From the NCBI GenBank assembly GCA_934045905.1, contig OW203769.1:2247202-2311201 (forward strand): a stretch of 64,000 bases of DNA, written 5' to 3'. Position numbers and translations under genes: made by a program. Position 1 is the first letter of the stretch, and each line of letters begins with the position of its first letter. Below, piece after piece: positions 21,469-33,761 of the stretch. Origin of the DNA: Leuctra nigra (taxonomy: Eukaryota; Arthropoda; Insecta; Plecoptera; Leuctridae). A model generated the notes under the pieces. The model was not told the DNA's origin, made no database searches, and saw nothing but the letters and a program-made list of their open reading frames with translations.

Positions 21469-21953
21469 CGATTCTGTTTCTTAGAAATGTCCCTCATTTT
21501 AACGCCGTGAATTTCAATAAAATCAGAATACGTAAGAAAATGTCACTGGAACAAGTTTGTTTCAAAATAATATTCCCAGTTGAGATGTTATAAATGTATT
21601 TCAACTTGAAAGTAGCTAAAATATTATAAGATCTGTAATACAAAAAGTACCTACTTTATTTTCACATATTGTATAGAATTAAAGTAAACTTCATTCGACT
21701 GTGAGCCGTGGATATTTAAAAGGTTTTCTCGAAAGCGAAGTGGACTTCTGCATTCTTGATGCCTCACTGAGTGCTTCAAGACTTGACTGCATTTCGAAGA
21801 CGTCATTAATGTCGTTTATGTTTAACGTCGCACGGTTCCGCAACCAGGCTAATAGCGTCTGTGAATTACTGACTTTGAGCATGATTTATAGAGAGAGGTT
21901 TGATGACGAAAGCAATGGAGTAAGTGGAAACAGTTTTGAGAGTATATCATATA
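21469..21953. other. Unique sequence, no gene recognised
   Basis: Opposing open frames of 93 and 63 codons (21701-21982, 21691-21882) show no recognisable domain; the first runs into the HLE end. No repeat detected. Confidence 0.4.
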
Positions 21954-22821
21954 CTAGGAAAACGCTCTGTGTCACGCGTTGATGAGCGAGCACGGATATG
22001 CGCAACACATCGAACCGAAATTCTGTATATTGAAAATATCATTAGAAGCCAATAATTCTTTAATATCGTCACAGACTGGTATAAAAATCATCTTCAAAAA
22101 TTCCAAAAATATTGGTCCCAATAAGCATGTAAAGTTTTAAGTTGAACCTGAAACTTTATGATTAAATATGGTTCCTTGTTAATTTTCAAAAATCACAGGA
22201 TCTTGTTCAAAAACTATACCTGGGACCACTTATATCAGATCGATCGATCTGTTGATTATTAGTGTCATTATTATGCGTTTGAAAGTTTCTTTTCTAACTA
22301 CCTTGGAACATTGGAACTGAGGCGTCAATGTTGCCGTGATCCATAGCAACAAGCAAAATGTCCGTAAAATGTCAATAACTTTTGGATTTAAACACAGATT
22401 TGTCTGAAAATTGTCAAAAACACAGATAATATTGGTCTAAATAACCATGCAAAGTTTTAAGTTGATCGGTTAAATGGTTCTAGTTTAAATGTCAAAAATC
22501 ACAGTAAAGATGGTTTTAAATTTTAACCAATGGGAGGATTTGGCTGAAACTTTGTATGATTGGGTTAAATGTTAGTGGTAATGACTTGTCAAAATTTCAA
22601 ATTGATAAAACAAACCAATCGAAAGATACTTTTTTAAAATTTGAACCAATCACGGGATCACGTTCAAAAACGATCCCAGGGACCGCATAGAGTACGTTAG
22701 TATGTGTACAAAATGTCAGATTGATTGCTGGAGCGGTTTGGCCTGGGGTGTGGCCACAAAAAAAAACACACAAAGAAAGTGCCATAAGAGTACCGTGGTG
22801 ACGCTCGCTACGCTCGCTCAA
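21954..22821 (-). mobile_element. HLE copy, 868 bases, both ends present
   Basis: Minus-strand 3' end CCTAG then host T; the 5' end is TTGAGCGAGCGTAGCGAGCG (reading minus from 22821). The interior contains several diverged modules of about 100-200 bases, each with text like GATCGATCTGAAATTTTGCA and GGTCCCAATAACCATGCAAA. A good reference copy outside the 50 kb cluster. Confidence 0.85.
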
Positions 22822-23042
22822 TTATATAGACGTCCATTTTATTTTTGGCATACTTTTATACTATTTATATACACGATGCGCCAAGTATATTTTGGGTTTT
22901 AAAAATTAAGTTTTGACCTAGCCAATTTTTTGATATCACTACTTTTCAGTGCTGAATTTTTAGATTTCTACTATTTTTTTATAGTTGAAGAGTCTTGGCT
23001 AGTATTTTTACACGGAGTGTTTTTTATGGGGTTAGGAATTAC
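22822..23042. other. AT-rich spacer
   Basis: No repeat or coding feature recognised between HLE and satellite C. Confidence 0.5.
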
Positions 23043-23350
23043 AGATCAGTAGTATGTATGCCAGCAGAGCAGATCAGTAGTATGTATGCCAGCAGAGCAG
23101 ATCAGTAGTATGTATGCCAGCAGAGCAGATCAGTAGTATGTATGCCAGCAGAGCAGATCAGTAGTATGTATGCCAGCAGAGCAGATCAGTAGTATGTATG
23201 CCAGCAGAGCAGATCAGTAGTATGTATGCCAGCAGAGCAGATCAGTAGTATGTATGCCAGCAGAGCAGATCAGTAGTATGTATGCCAACAGAGCAGATCA
23301 GTAGTATGTATGCCAGCAGAGCAGATCAGTAGTATGTATGCCAGCAGAGC
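23043..23350. repeat. Satellite C, 11 exact 28-base units
   Basis: The unit is AGATCAGTAGTATGTATGCC then AGCAGAGC. It is repeated 11 times over 308 bases with one substitution (CCAACAG in unit 9). There are no spacers between units. Such homogeneity points to recent expansion or an assembly-collapsed longer array. Confidence 0.97.
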
Positions 23351-23716
23351 GCAAAGCCTCGGTCTCACAACGTTTCTTCTCTCCTGCTTCTGCTAATTGT
23401 TTAACGTGCCGTGTAATTAAATTTAATTAACAAAGTAAAGAAATCCCCCCGCCCCCCCCCCCCACGCCCCCGGCTCACCAGTAACCCTATGTTTCCACAT
23501 GACTGCCTCCCCTCCCCCCTCCACTCCTGCATCTTATTACCTCCCCTCGGCTGGCGATGATTTCAATCAGCACGCCTGGCTGAAGAGAAGCAAGGTCTGT
23601 AGAGAGCAGATCAAGGTCGTTAGATGGACACAAGAGACTAGTTTAACAATTATCTCTTTTCTATGCTCTTAACAAAAAAAACGTTATTTAGTTTGATTTC
23701 CAGGTACCTAAATAAA
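23351..23716. other. C-rich and pyrimidine-rich unique segment
   Basis: A run of about 12 C at about 23450-23462 sits in a C-rich strand (to about 23545). No gene or element recognised. Confidence 0.5.
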
Positions 23717-23858
23717 GCCCCCATGTATTCTAGAACTTGTAAATTCCCAATTCTGATGGAATCTGATTCGGTGCAATGTTAATCCTTATGTTCGTGACCG
23801 GATTCCATCAGGAATGGAATTGGTAAAATCTATGGAAAAACGTTCTGGAATAAACCCT
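23717..23858. mobile_element. FB-D copy, diverged
   Basis: ATTCTAGAACTTGTAAATTC, TTAATCCTTATGTTCGTGAC, TCAGGAATGGAATTGG and GTTCTGGAATAAACCC match FB-D. The terminal GGGCC is eroded on both sides, so no duplication can be read. Confidence 0.7.
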
Positions 23859-23866
23859 CCGCTTTA

Positions 23867-24047
23867 GTACAGTTCGTTTTTTCTATGTATGAACTCTCTA
23901 CAGACCGAGACACCGTCAGTTGTTCTGCTAGGCCGAGAAAGACAACATTGCAAGGTGAGCGCGCAATGAAGTCTTTCTCGGCCTAGCAGAACAACTGACT
24001 GTGGCTCCATCTGGTGAGAGTTCAAACATAGGGAAAACGAACTGTAC
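23867..24047. repeat. 181-base hairpin, 77-base arms
   Basis: The arms begin and end with GTACAGTTCGTTTT and its complement. The innermost 29 bases (23915-23943) pair perfectly with 23971-23999 (GTCAGTTGTTCTGCTAGGCC side). The outer part pairs with a few mismatches. The loop of 27 bases includes GAGCGCGC. It could be a MITE or a hairpin-RNA locus. Confidence 0.85.
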
Positions 24048-24863
24048 GTCTATACACACCCACTTTATCTTCTGACGCGCTTTCTGGTGGCTTGGTGCTC
24101 AATTATATGGTCCGATTCTGTAACTAGTACCCTGAATTGTCGATTCATGCAGAGTTTTCCAATCACATGAATTGTTAAGTGAAATTAGTTACAAGTTACA
24201 AAACATGAGTCATTCTATTTCAATAATTGTAATGTTGATATTGTCAATAACCTATTTTTTTGCTGGGATCTTTGATCAACATATCCACATTAAATTTAAT
24301 TTCTTCTCGTTGAAGTAATGTCAAATCCAATATACTCTGATATCATGTAACACGATTTAATTCCAATTGTTTGAAATCATTCTTCTCCTTTCTGCTCGAT
24401 TGTATTTCCAACAACCAACAATAAGCATCATCGATTTAACTCATTAACTAGGATCTGTCTAATCCTAAGATTATCTTTTGTTATACATCGTATAGTCGAG
24501 TAAATACGCGCGACACATTTCTCAACAATTAGGTTAAGCCAGGATATAATGTTTATTACGTACGTATTCGAGCTAACATGAAGATGTATAGCGGGATTTA
24601 CTTGAAATGTGCACAGATGGAATAAAAGTGCAAGAGTGCATAGACTTTTAGTGAGTCATAAACGAAGAAATATGAAATTATATCCAATTGTTTACCTCTA
24701 AACATAAGCTTGCTCTTAAAATATTTGAATTACTTTGCATAGATTTTTACTGCATTAATTGAAACGTTTAAAGTTTTATAAAACTAGAAACTTGTTTATA
24801 ATTTTGTTAAAAAAAAATTGAAAACCTAAATTGAAACCTGATAGCGTGAAAATGTATTGAACT
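24048..24863. other. Unique AT-rich sequence
   Basis: No tandem or inverted repeat, no long open frame. Ordinary intergenic or intronic DNA by appearance. Confidence 0.5.
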
Positions 24864-25247
24864 TTAAGACGGCTGAGTAGTAAGTTTGTCGAGTTTTTTA
24901 ATCGATTTTTATCAATATCTTTTACCAATGTAATTGTTAATAAAATATTATGGCTTTGTAAGAGTTTTCAGAACTATTCAATGAAAATAATTTCATATCT
25001 TGAAATAGTGTATTAGGTTTATCTTGTTTTACAGACGTTTAGTGCCCGAAATATGTAAAAATATGGCACTAATCGTCTGTAGGCCAAAATAAAAACTAAT
25101 AACTTATTCCAAACTATGAAATTATTTTCATTGAACAGTTCTGAATACTCGTACAAAGCCATATTTTGTTAATAATTACATTGTTAAAAGATATTTAAAA
25201 AAATATTAAAAAACTCTTCAAGGCCACTCTCACTACTTCGCCATCTA
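24864..25247. mobile_element. FB-J copy 3
   Basis: TTAAGACGGCTGAGTAGTAA on the left and CTCTCACTACTTCGCCATC on the right. The arms carry TCGATTTTTATCAATATCTT and TCAATGAAAATAATTTCATA. The centre is a degenerate version of the AGAACCCGAAA core (TTTAGTGCCCGAAA). It is more diverged than copies 1 and 2, so older. Confidence 0.8.
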
Positions 25248-26194
25248 TACATAAAAACATATTGATATAAATTATAAATTATTAATCATATTCAAGGAAA
25301 GGCGTTCTCAATACATATATTTTTCCCTAAATGTAGGTAACTTACCTTTAGTAATTCTGACGTGTATCCGAAATTCTACCTAATTAACTCCTAAATCTTT
25401 TCGAAGTATCTTGGTATCATTAAAACCCTAAAGTAACTCCAAAGTCTCCTTTCTAAGCGACTCCTAAATATTTTCCAAGTGTCTTTAATTCACTTATCCA
25501 TCAATTCTCTCTCAACTGATACATTTCGTCCGCAAGTCGTCTTTATAAATAATTGCATGGAGCATTCAACAGGTAAACAGAACTCTTAACTGAGTTACCC
25601 TCAAACCCATTACATTTTTAATGAACAGAAATCTCCCCTCTAAATGCACCGTCGCCTCGGCAACAGTGTGCCACTCATCAGCCAATCACAGCTGAGATCT
25701 TGATCACGTGATCTGACTAATTGATTGCATTATGCCGAGCTGATTGGCTGTGCAATAAACCAATCATGAGCCCATTCAGTGAGTAAAAGAGTTTTAAAAG
25801 GCAATCAAATGGTCTGATGGTCTTTGATTGAGTAGAAGTGAATCTAAGACTTTGATTACCTCGTCAAAAGACTGCTGAAGAAAGTGAAATGATAATCTCT
25901 TTATATAATGCAATGGAAGTGATTAGTGGATATACAGTTTACTGCCTGGGGACCGCAAAACAAATAATTAACATTTATAATTATGTTGTTTAGACATAAA
26001 GCCACTAATCAGAACTGCTGGTGACACGTAGTAGGTCACAATAAAAGATTAGAAATGCAAATACAATTACAAAAATAATATAGCTAAGATTAACCCAATA
26101 CGAACCATTCTAATTTAACCGTTTTTGGTACGCAATTTTATTTTTTGTGCATTCTTTTGTTGCTATCATTATAAGTTCAAAAGAAGTATAACAT
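25248..26194. other. Unique sequence with a CCAAT/E-box palindrome block
   Basis: At 25679-25750 CAGCCAATCA and TGATTGGCTG are inverted around GATCACGTGATC (25702-25713), a perfect 12-base E-box palindrome. Another CCAAT lies at about 25760. This looks like a promoter or enhancer fragment, but no transcript start or exon can be shown. The rest is AT-rich and featureless. Confidence 0.4.
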
Positions 26195-26325
26195 TTAGGG
26201 CCAGGTTACAAAGCCTTGCTAACTTTTAAACAGTCAATTTCCATGATTGCCTGGATTGCCATGGCAACAAAATGATACCTCGAATAACCGTTTAAAACTT
26301 AACTAATGGTTAGCAATTGAAAAAG
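26195..26325. mobile_element. FB-G foldback, diverged copy
   Basis: TTAGGGCCAGGTTACAAAGC on the left, then TTGCTAACTTTTAAACAGTC and the near X-box ATTGCCATGGCAAC in the centre, and a decayed right arm (AATGGTTAGCAA). It matches FB-G at 48649-48803 in the left arm and centre. Confidence 0.65.
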
Positions 26326-26443
26326 CAATTATTGATATTATTTTTTTTTAATGGTGTATTGGTAAAAAAAAACTGTACCTTAAACAATTCTTATACCAGA
26401 TATCGTTATATCTTCTAAAACGAAACATAATTATTAATTAAAA
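26326..26443. other. AT-rich spacer
   Basis: T-rich and A-rich runs; nothing recognised. Confidence 0.5.
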
Positions 26444-26630
26444 CTAGGAAAACGCTCTGAGTAACGCGTTGATGAGCGAGCACGGATACACGCAACACCT
26501 CGAACCGAAATTATGTCTATCCAAATTGTCATTAAAAGCCAATAATTCTTGCATTTCGTCACAGACTTGTATAAATATCTCCAAAATCTCCAAAAATATT
26601 GGTCCCAATAACCTTGCTAAGTTTTAACCC
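26444..26630 (-). mobile_element. HLE 3' portion, truncated
   Basis: CTAGGAAAACGCTCTGAGTA then ACGCGTTGATGAGCGAGCAC. The body is close to 21954-22140 (CAACACCTCGAACCGAAAT, AAAAATATTGGTCCCAATAA). It breaks off at about 26630. Confidence 0.8.
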
Positions 26631-27141
26631 TTTCAGACCCAAGGTTAAATTTGCTCTACTGATATTTCAAGCAATTTATTTGAAGCAATGAACACTGTTC
26701 TTTTATTTCACTTTGCGGTGTCGAAGCTGTGTTTGTCAAACGTAATGGCCTCACAGTCACAAAGTTAACAAGGGTCTTGGAACAAATACGCGGAACGCTT
26801 GTTTGGTTTAGCTCAGCTCATAAATATTCTTTCCTCTTTAACTCTAAACGGCTCAAATGGTCGACAATTGAGTTGGATTAGTGTCACTGGAGAATGGGAA
26901 TAGAATCCACATAAAAGGATCCAAATGTTGGGATATATTTAATTATGTTTTGTTTTCGAGGTGTCAAAAGTACCTACACTTATTGGAAAAACTCAACACA
27001 CTTTTTTTTTACATGAAACTGATATTTTATGTGGATTCCCCTTTATAAGTGGTACAGATAGTCAATTGATGGTCTGATACTCAAACGGAACTAAAACTAA
27101 GTTGTTATTTTACTGGTGCACACATTTCGGTGTATTAATAA
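26631..27141. other. Unique sequence with short inverted arms
   Basis: GAATCCACATAAAA (about 26907) and TTTTATGTGGATTC (about 27028-27041) are perfect complements about 110 bases apart, possibly a decayed foldback. No gene seen. Confidence 0.45.
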
Positions 27142-27735
27142 TTGAGCGAGCGACTCCTATTGACTCTTTTGACACTTACTCTGTTTTTTTTGCTCTACCT
27201 GGAGCAAAAGAAATTGCACTGATTCACTAATCGATCTGAAATTTTGCACACAAATGTAAAGACAACCTTTTCTGTTTGCAGATCATAATTTTTGTGAAAA
27301 TCCGTTCATTGCTTAAAATTTTAATAAATATAATTATACTGATAGTATGAAAAATTAAAATGGTCTTCGATAAATCTGATCAAACTCATATTTTGCATGA
27401 TCATTAAGATCAACAATATCTCTTATTTTACAAAATGTTTCCCCAATCAGCAAAGAACGTATGCACTTATTGAAATTTTTAATAACTGTCAGAAATGAAG
27501 TAAATGACTGTTTTTCCTCTTCAACATGAATCTGATTTGTTAAAACCATAAAACCAGAGTGTAGTTGCTATTTTCACGTTTCAATGAAAGCAGATATTTT
27601 TATGTTGATTACCTAAGTGGGCCTTATTTCAATTTAATATGTATGTTTTCTGTGCGTTGTGTACGCATTTCCGATTCAAGAATTTGCACGTATCCGTGCT
27701 CGCTCATCAACGCGTTACACTGAGCGTTTTCCTTG
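27142..27735 (+). mobile_element. HLE copy, 594 bases, both ends present
   Basis: It starts TTGAGCGAGCGACTCC and ends with GTGCTCGCTCATCAACGCGT, then GAGCGTTTTCCTTG followed by T. The body differs from the 868-base type and is close to the copy nested at 46123-46731 (GATCGATCTGAAATTTTGCA near the start, GCGTTGTGTACGCATTTCC near the end), so it is a second internal-sequence class. Confidence 0.75.
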
Positions 27736-28270
27736 TTATTACAAATTTGGTTAACCGATAAAGCGAAATCATGAGGTCATCCCAATTTTAAGTCAATTTT
27801 ATACTGTAGCTAGCTTCAAAAGTTTTTGATATTTTACAGACATTTTATAAATTTTTGGAAATATTTACAAAATTTGTTGAAGGTAATGTCAGATATATTA
27901 TCACTGCTTCTTTGACTCATTTCGTTTCGGCTCGTTCCAATCTTCCAGCGAAGAAGATGGAGTCCCTACCTGACGCTGCCCAATTGGAGAATATACTCTC
28001 CGATGAATTCTAGATCTGATTCTTGAATAATAAGTTAGTCTAAATAATGAATACATTACTATTTAATTGCTTTATTATTATGCCATGTATATAATTTGTA
28101 TCAACGTAACAAACTCTGTATTGCTTCAGCCACCGGCCAATGTTGCCCAAGCTGAAATTGTAATAATAATAATAATAATAAGTCTGAGAATTTGATGAGA
28201 AACAATGTATGTGAAGCAGAAACTTGCAAAAGCATATCAAATCGCATGGAATACGACGGCGTTACACAGA
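27736..28270 (+). mobile_element. HLE-derived remnant with a (TAA) microsatellite
   Basis: ATCACTGCTTCTTTGACTCA and GCAGAAACTTGCAAAAGCAT, then ATATCAAATCGCATG, are HLE body phrases. They are split by about 250 bases of other sequence containing (TAA)7 near 28160. The hairpin end is lost. Confidence 0.5.
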
Positions 28271-29337
28271 GATAAACCATCTCATCGTACAAAATAAGTT
28301 TCATCATTACTCCCAAGCCTTCAAAATGGCGGATCATTCACATTGCTTCTTTCACAGTACAATTCGCGCCTCCTATCGTGTGACATAATATTCACCTCAG
28401 CAGCGTCGTCAAGGCAACCGAAGTGATTATAAATGTACCTCTTGTAATCCCGCTCTCGATGGCGGGACCGGAAGTGCGTCACACTACCTGACATGAATCT
28501 TTCATGCGATGGGCTCTCGAGCGCGGGAAGATGAAGGCGAAGAATGTTCGATATTTAATTTTTGAACGAGTTCGTTTGGGAATCATAACGTCGTGAATCC
28601 AGGAGGCGTGAAATTGCTACTGTCTGTTCGGCAAACATTGGCTCGCGCGTGTGATTTGAGGCAATGTGTGTGAACAGGAATACGTGAGTGAATTGCAACG
28701 GAGCTTGATTTTATCAATAGGTTGGAATCAAGCTGCTGCGAAGTTTGTGGATTCAGGGTTTTCGGCATTGTCAGTCGTGGAAAAGAGTCGTGTACTGGCA
28801 TTGTACAGTAAATAACAATTGCTTTTTAACCGAGCGTCTTTTTTGAGGCTTCTTTTTGGTTGCACGTGAGATAAAGATCACGACATTTTTATATCGAGCT
28901 TAAATGTTTGTTGTATTTTACAATGACTTTTCTGAATTGATTTGTGGAATTTCAAATAAAAACTCCTCTAATTGAAAATGAAAAATGTATAACCTTTTTG
29001 AAAATTTAAATTTAATTTCTCTGAAGTGAAAAGTTCAAAATTTGAAGGTCATCACGACGAATAGTTTATCATATTTAATTCACAGTTCGATTGTAAAATA
29101 ATATAAATATCTATTGTCATGAAATGTTTGTTATAATTATTCTATGGACGAAGTAAATCCATACTTTCTAATCAAAATCATTCTTTACAACTGTTTCCGC
29201 AGTCTGTAGACCAGAAATCTTTAAGTGAATTAAAAAGAGCGATTTCAAGTTTATAATCACTAAAAAACAGCGAGCTAAACCAGACTCCAGACAATCCAAA
29301 ACTGCATTACTTTTGGAACACATTCTTCCATGAACCT
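28271..29337. other. Unique sequence, moderately CpG-rich in part
   Basis: About 28380-28800 is somewhat CpG-richer (CTCTCGAGCGCGGG, CGCTCTCGATGGCGGG) and lacks repeats. A 72-codon reverse frame (28583-28801) has no recognisable domain. Possible promoter or exon remnant. Confidence 0.35.
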
Positions 29338-32300
29338 TTTCCAAATGCCGCCATTCGGTCTAGCCTTGATTCCGACACAAGCCATGTCAGCTGCTGTTGC
29401 TACCGAGAACTTGTGACTCTTGTGCCACTCGAGAGGCGATGTAATTGTTCTAAAAGTGCGGCAAATCGACTACTTCCAAATGCCGCCATTCGGTCTAGCC
29501 TTGATTCCGACACAAGCCATGTCAGCTGCTGTTGCTACCGAGAGCTTGTGACTCTTGTGCCACTCGAGAGGCGATGTAATTGTTCTAAAAGTGCGGCAAA
29601 TCGACTACTTCCAAATGCCGCCATTCGGTCTAGCCTTGATTCCGACACAAGCCATGTCAGCTGCTGTTGCTACCGAGAGATTGTGACTCTTGTGCTATCC
29701 GAGATACGATGTAATTGTTCAAAAGTGCGGCAAATCGACTACTTCCAAATGCCGCCATTCGGTCTAGCCTTGATTCCGACACAAGCCATGTCATCTGCTG
29801 TTGCTACCGAGAGCTTGTGACTCTTGTGCTATCCGAGATGCGATGTAATTGTTCTAAAAGTGCGGCTAATCGACTACTTCCAAATGCCGCCATTCGGTCT
29901 AGCCTTGATTCTGACACAAGCCATGTCAGCTGCTGTTGCTACCGAGAGCTTGTGACTCTTGTGCCACTCGAGAGGCGATGTAATTGTTTTAAAAGTGCGG
30001 CAAATCGACTACTTCCAAATGCCGCCATTCGGTCTAGCCTTGATTCCGACACAAGCTATGTCAGCTGCTGTTGCTACCGAGAGCTTGTGACTCTATGCTA
30101 TCCGAGAGGCGATGTAATTGTTCAAAAGTGCGGCAAATCGACTACTTCCAAATGCCGCCATTCGGTCTAGCCTTGATTCTGACACAAGCCATGTCAGCTG
30201 CTGTTGCTACCGAGAGCTTGTGACTCTTGTGCTATCCGAGATGCGATGTATTTGTACAAAAGTGCGGCAAATCGACTACTTCCAAATGCCGCCATTCGGT
30301 CTAGCCTTGATTCTGACACAAGCCATGTCAGCTGCTGTTGCTACCGAGAGCTTGTGACTCTTGTGCTATCCGAGATGCGATGTAATTGTTCTAAAAGTGC
30401 GGCCAATCGACTACTTCCAAATGCCGCCATTCGGTCTAGCCTTGATTCTGACACAAGCCATGTCAGCTGCTGTTGCTACCGAGAGCTTGTGACTCTTGTG
30501 CTATCCGAGATGCGATGTATTTGTACAAAAGTGCGGCAAATCGACTACTTCCAAATGCCGCCATTCGGTCTAGCCTTGATTCTGACACAAGCCATGTCAG
30601 CTGCTGTTGCTACCGAGAGATTGTGACTCTTGTGCCACTCGAGAGGCGATGTAATTGTTCTAAAAGTGCGGCAAATCGACTACTTCCAAATGCCGCCATT
30701 CGGTCTAGCCTTGATTCTGACACAAGCCATGTCAGCTGCTGTTGCTACCGAGAGCTTGTGACTCTTGTGCCACTCGAGAGGCGATGTAATTGTTCAAAAG
30801 TGCGGCAAATCGACTACTTCCAAATGCCGCCATTCGGTCTAGCCTTGATTCTGACACAAGCCATGTCAGCTGCTGTTGCTACCGAGAGCTTGTGACTCTT
30901 GTGCCACTCGAGAGGCGATGTAATTGTTCTAAAAGTGCGGCAAATCGACTACTTCCAAATGCCGCCATTCGGTCTAGCCTTGATTCTGACACAAGCCATG
31001 TCAGCTGCTGTTGCTACCGAGAGCTTGTGACTCTTGTGCCACTCGAGAGGCGATGTAATTGTTCTAAAAGTGCGACAAATCGACTACTTCCAAATGCCGC
31101 CATTCGGTCTAGCCTTGATTCTGACACAAGCTATGTCAGCTGCTGTTGCTACCGAGAGCTTGTGACTCTTGTGCTATCCTAGAGGCGATGTAATTGTTCT
31201 AAAAGTGCGGCCAATCGACTACTTCCAAATGCCGCCATTCGGTCTAGCCTTGATTCTGACACAAGCCATGTCAGCTGCTGTTGCTACCGAGAGCTTGTGA
31301 CTCTTGTGCTATCCGAGATGCGATGTAATTGTTCTAAAAGTGCGGCCAATCGACTACTTCCAAATGCCGCCATTCGGTCTAGCCTTGATTCTGACACAAG
31401 CTATGTCATCTGCTGTTGCTACCGAGAGCTTGTGACTCTTGTGCTATCCGAGATGCGATGTAATTGTTCTAAAAGTGCGGCTAATCGACTACTTCCAAAT
31501 GCCGCCATTCGGTCTAGCCTTGATTCTGACACAAGCCATGTCAGCTGCTGTTGCTACCGAGAGCTTGTGACTCTTGTGCCACTCGAGAGGCGATGTAATT
31601 GTTTTAAAAGTGCGGCAAATCGACTACTTCCAAATGCCGCCATTCGGTCTAGCCTTGATTCCGACACAAGCTATGTCAGCTGCTGTTGCTACCGAGAGCT
31701 TGTGACTCTATGCTATCCGAGAGGCGATGTAATTGTTCAAAAGTGCGGCAAATCGACTACTTCCAAATGCCGCCATTCGGTCTAGCCTTGATTCTGACAC
31801 AAGCCATGTCAGCTGCTGTTGCTACCGAGAGCTTGTGACTCTTGTGCTATCCGAGATGCGATGTATTTGTACAAAAGTGCGGCAAATCGACTACTTCCAA
31901 ATGCCGCCATTCGGTCTAGCCTTGATTCTGACACAAGCCATGTCAGCTGCTGTTGCTACCGAGAGCTTGTGACTCTTGTGCTATCCGAGATGCGATGTAA
32001 TTGTTCTAAAAGTGCGGCCAATCGACTACTTCCAAATGCCGCCATTCGGTCTAGCCTTGATTCTGACACAAGCCATGTCAGCTGCTGTTGCTACCGAGAG
32101 CTTGTGACTCTTGTGCTATCCGAGATGCGATGTATTTGTACAAAAGTGCGGCAAATCGACTACTTCCAAATGCCGCCATTCGGTCTAGCCTTGATTCTGA
32201 CACAAGCCATGTCAGCTGCTGTTGCTACCGAGAGATTGTGACTCTTGTGCCACTCGAGAGGCGATGTAATTGTTCTAAAAGTGCGGCAAATCGACTACTT

Positions 32301-33222
32301 CCAAATGCCGCCATTCGGTCTAGCCTTGATTCTGACACAAGCCATGTCAGCTGCTGTTGCTACCGAGAGCTTGTGACTCTTGTGCCACTCGAGAGGCGAT
32401 GTAATTGTTCAAAAGTGCGGCAAATCGACTACTTCCAAATGCCGCCATTCGGTCTAGCCTTGATTCTGACACAAGCCATGTCAGCTGCTGTTGCTACCGA
32501 GAGCTTGTGACTCTTGTGCCACTCGAGAGGCGATGTAATTGTTCTAAAAGTGCGGCAAATCGACTACTTCCAAATGCCGCCATTCGGTCTAGCCTTGATT
32601 CTGACACAAGCCATGTCAGCTGCTGTTGCTACCGAGAGCTTGTGACTCTTGTGCCACTCGAGAGGCGATGTAATTGTTCTAAAAGTGCGGCAAATCGACT
32701 ACTTCCAAATGCCGCCATTCGGTCTAGCCTTGATTCTGACACAAGCTATGTCAGCTGCTGTTGCTACCGAGAGCTTGTGACTCTTGTGCTATCCTAGAGG
32801 CGATGTAATTGTTCTAAAAGTGCGGCCAATCGACTACTTCCAAATGCCGCCATTCGGTCTAGCCTTGATTCTGACACAAGCCATGTCAGCTGCTGTTGCT
32901 ACCGAGAGCTTGTGACTCTTGTGCTATCCTAGAGGCGATGTAATTGTTCTAAAAGTGCGGCAAATCGACTACGTCCAAATGCCGCCATTCGGTCTAGCCT
33001 TGATTCTGACACAAGCCATGTCAGCTGCTGTTGCTACCGAGAGCTTGTGACTCTTGTGCTATCCTAGAGGCGATGTAATTGTTCTAAAAGTGCGGCAAAT
33101 CGACTACTTCCAAATGCCGCCATTCGGTCTAGCCTTGATTCTGACACAAGCCATGTCAGCTGCTGTTGCTACCGAGAGCTTGTGACTCTTGTGCCACTCG
33201 AGAGGCGATGTAATTGTTCTAA
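29338..33222. repeat. Satellite D, about 29 units of 134-135 bases
   Basis: The unit includes TGCCGCCATTCGGTCTAGCC, CATGTCAGCTGCTGTTGC, GAGAGCTTGTGACTCTTGTG and AAGTGCGGCAAATCGACTAC. Two subtypes alternate: GTGCCACTCGAGAGGCG and GTGCTATCCGAGATGCG. Marker variants recur 1615 bases apart (12 units), showing a higher-order repeat. Open frames of up to 162 codons within it shift with single-base length changes and are not genes. Boundaries are sharp: unique DNA before 29338 and after 33222. Confidence 0.97.
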
Positions 33223-33329
33223 GCCGTGATTGACACCCGAGTAATTAAGCATTTACGTGCGAGAAACAAACTGTCGCATTCGGAATGTAGTAATGTCGCT
33301 TGCCACTTTGAATATTAAATCATTAGAAC

Positions 33330-33761
33330 AGTCACGACGAGAGAGTGGTTTCAGAAGTGGGTGTAACTTTGATAGGATGTTCACATGATCACTCTGATTT
33401 TATATAAGTAGCACTTTATTTATTTTTACTTCGTGCCTTGTTAAAAACCCGTGAATCAAGTGATTTATCAATTTACAAGTGTGTTGCTCATGAATGAACT
33501 AAGGGTTGTTTCTTTGCACATTTTTAAATTAAATTTCATACGGCAACCAGCTAGACAAGAAAATATCTAATTTTCACCCAAAATTAACTAAATATTACTA
33601 ATTACAAAGCAAAAAATCTAGAATGTACGAAGTCCCTATGATTGTCTTCTATCTTATCATGATTAAAATTTCAATTCATTTCGTGAACACCTTTCGAATC
33701 CAATCGTATCAAAAAAGTGCCTGCAACAAGCGGCAAAATCGCTCGCGCTTGCTGCCCTTAA
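33330..33761 (+). mobile_element. M-TTAA element, left end eroded
   Basis: GATAGGATGTTCACATGATC, GTGCCTTGTTAA and GCCTGCAACAAGCGGCAAAA then CGCTCGCGCTTGC are in the order of the 61110-61628 copy. It ends at TTAA (33758-33761). The left terminal TTAAGG is not recognisable. Confidence 0.75.

Noticed and set aside
23043..23350. Possible CRISPR array (28-base repeat, 11 copies)
   Set aside because: Units are contiguous with no spacers, and the setting is eukaryotic; it is a simple tandem repeat.
29413..32797. Series of 79-162-codon cysteine-containing frames
   Set aside because: All are translations of satellite D that break and restart at one-base length differences; identical frames recur 1615 bases apart.
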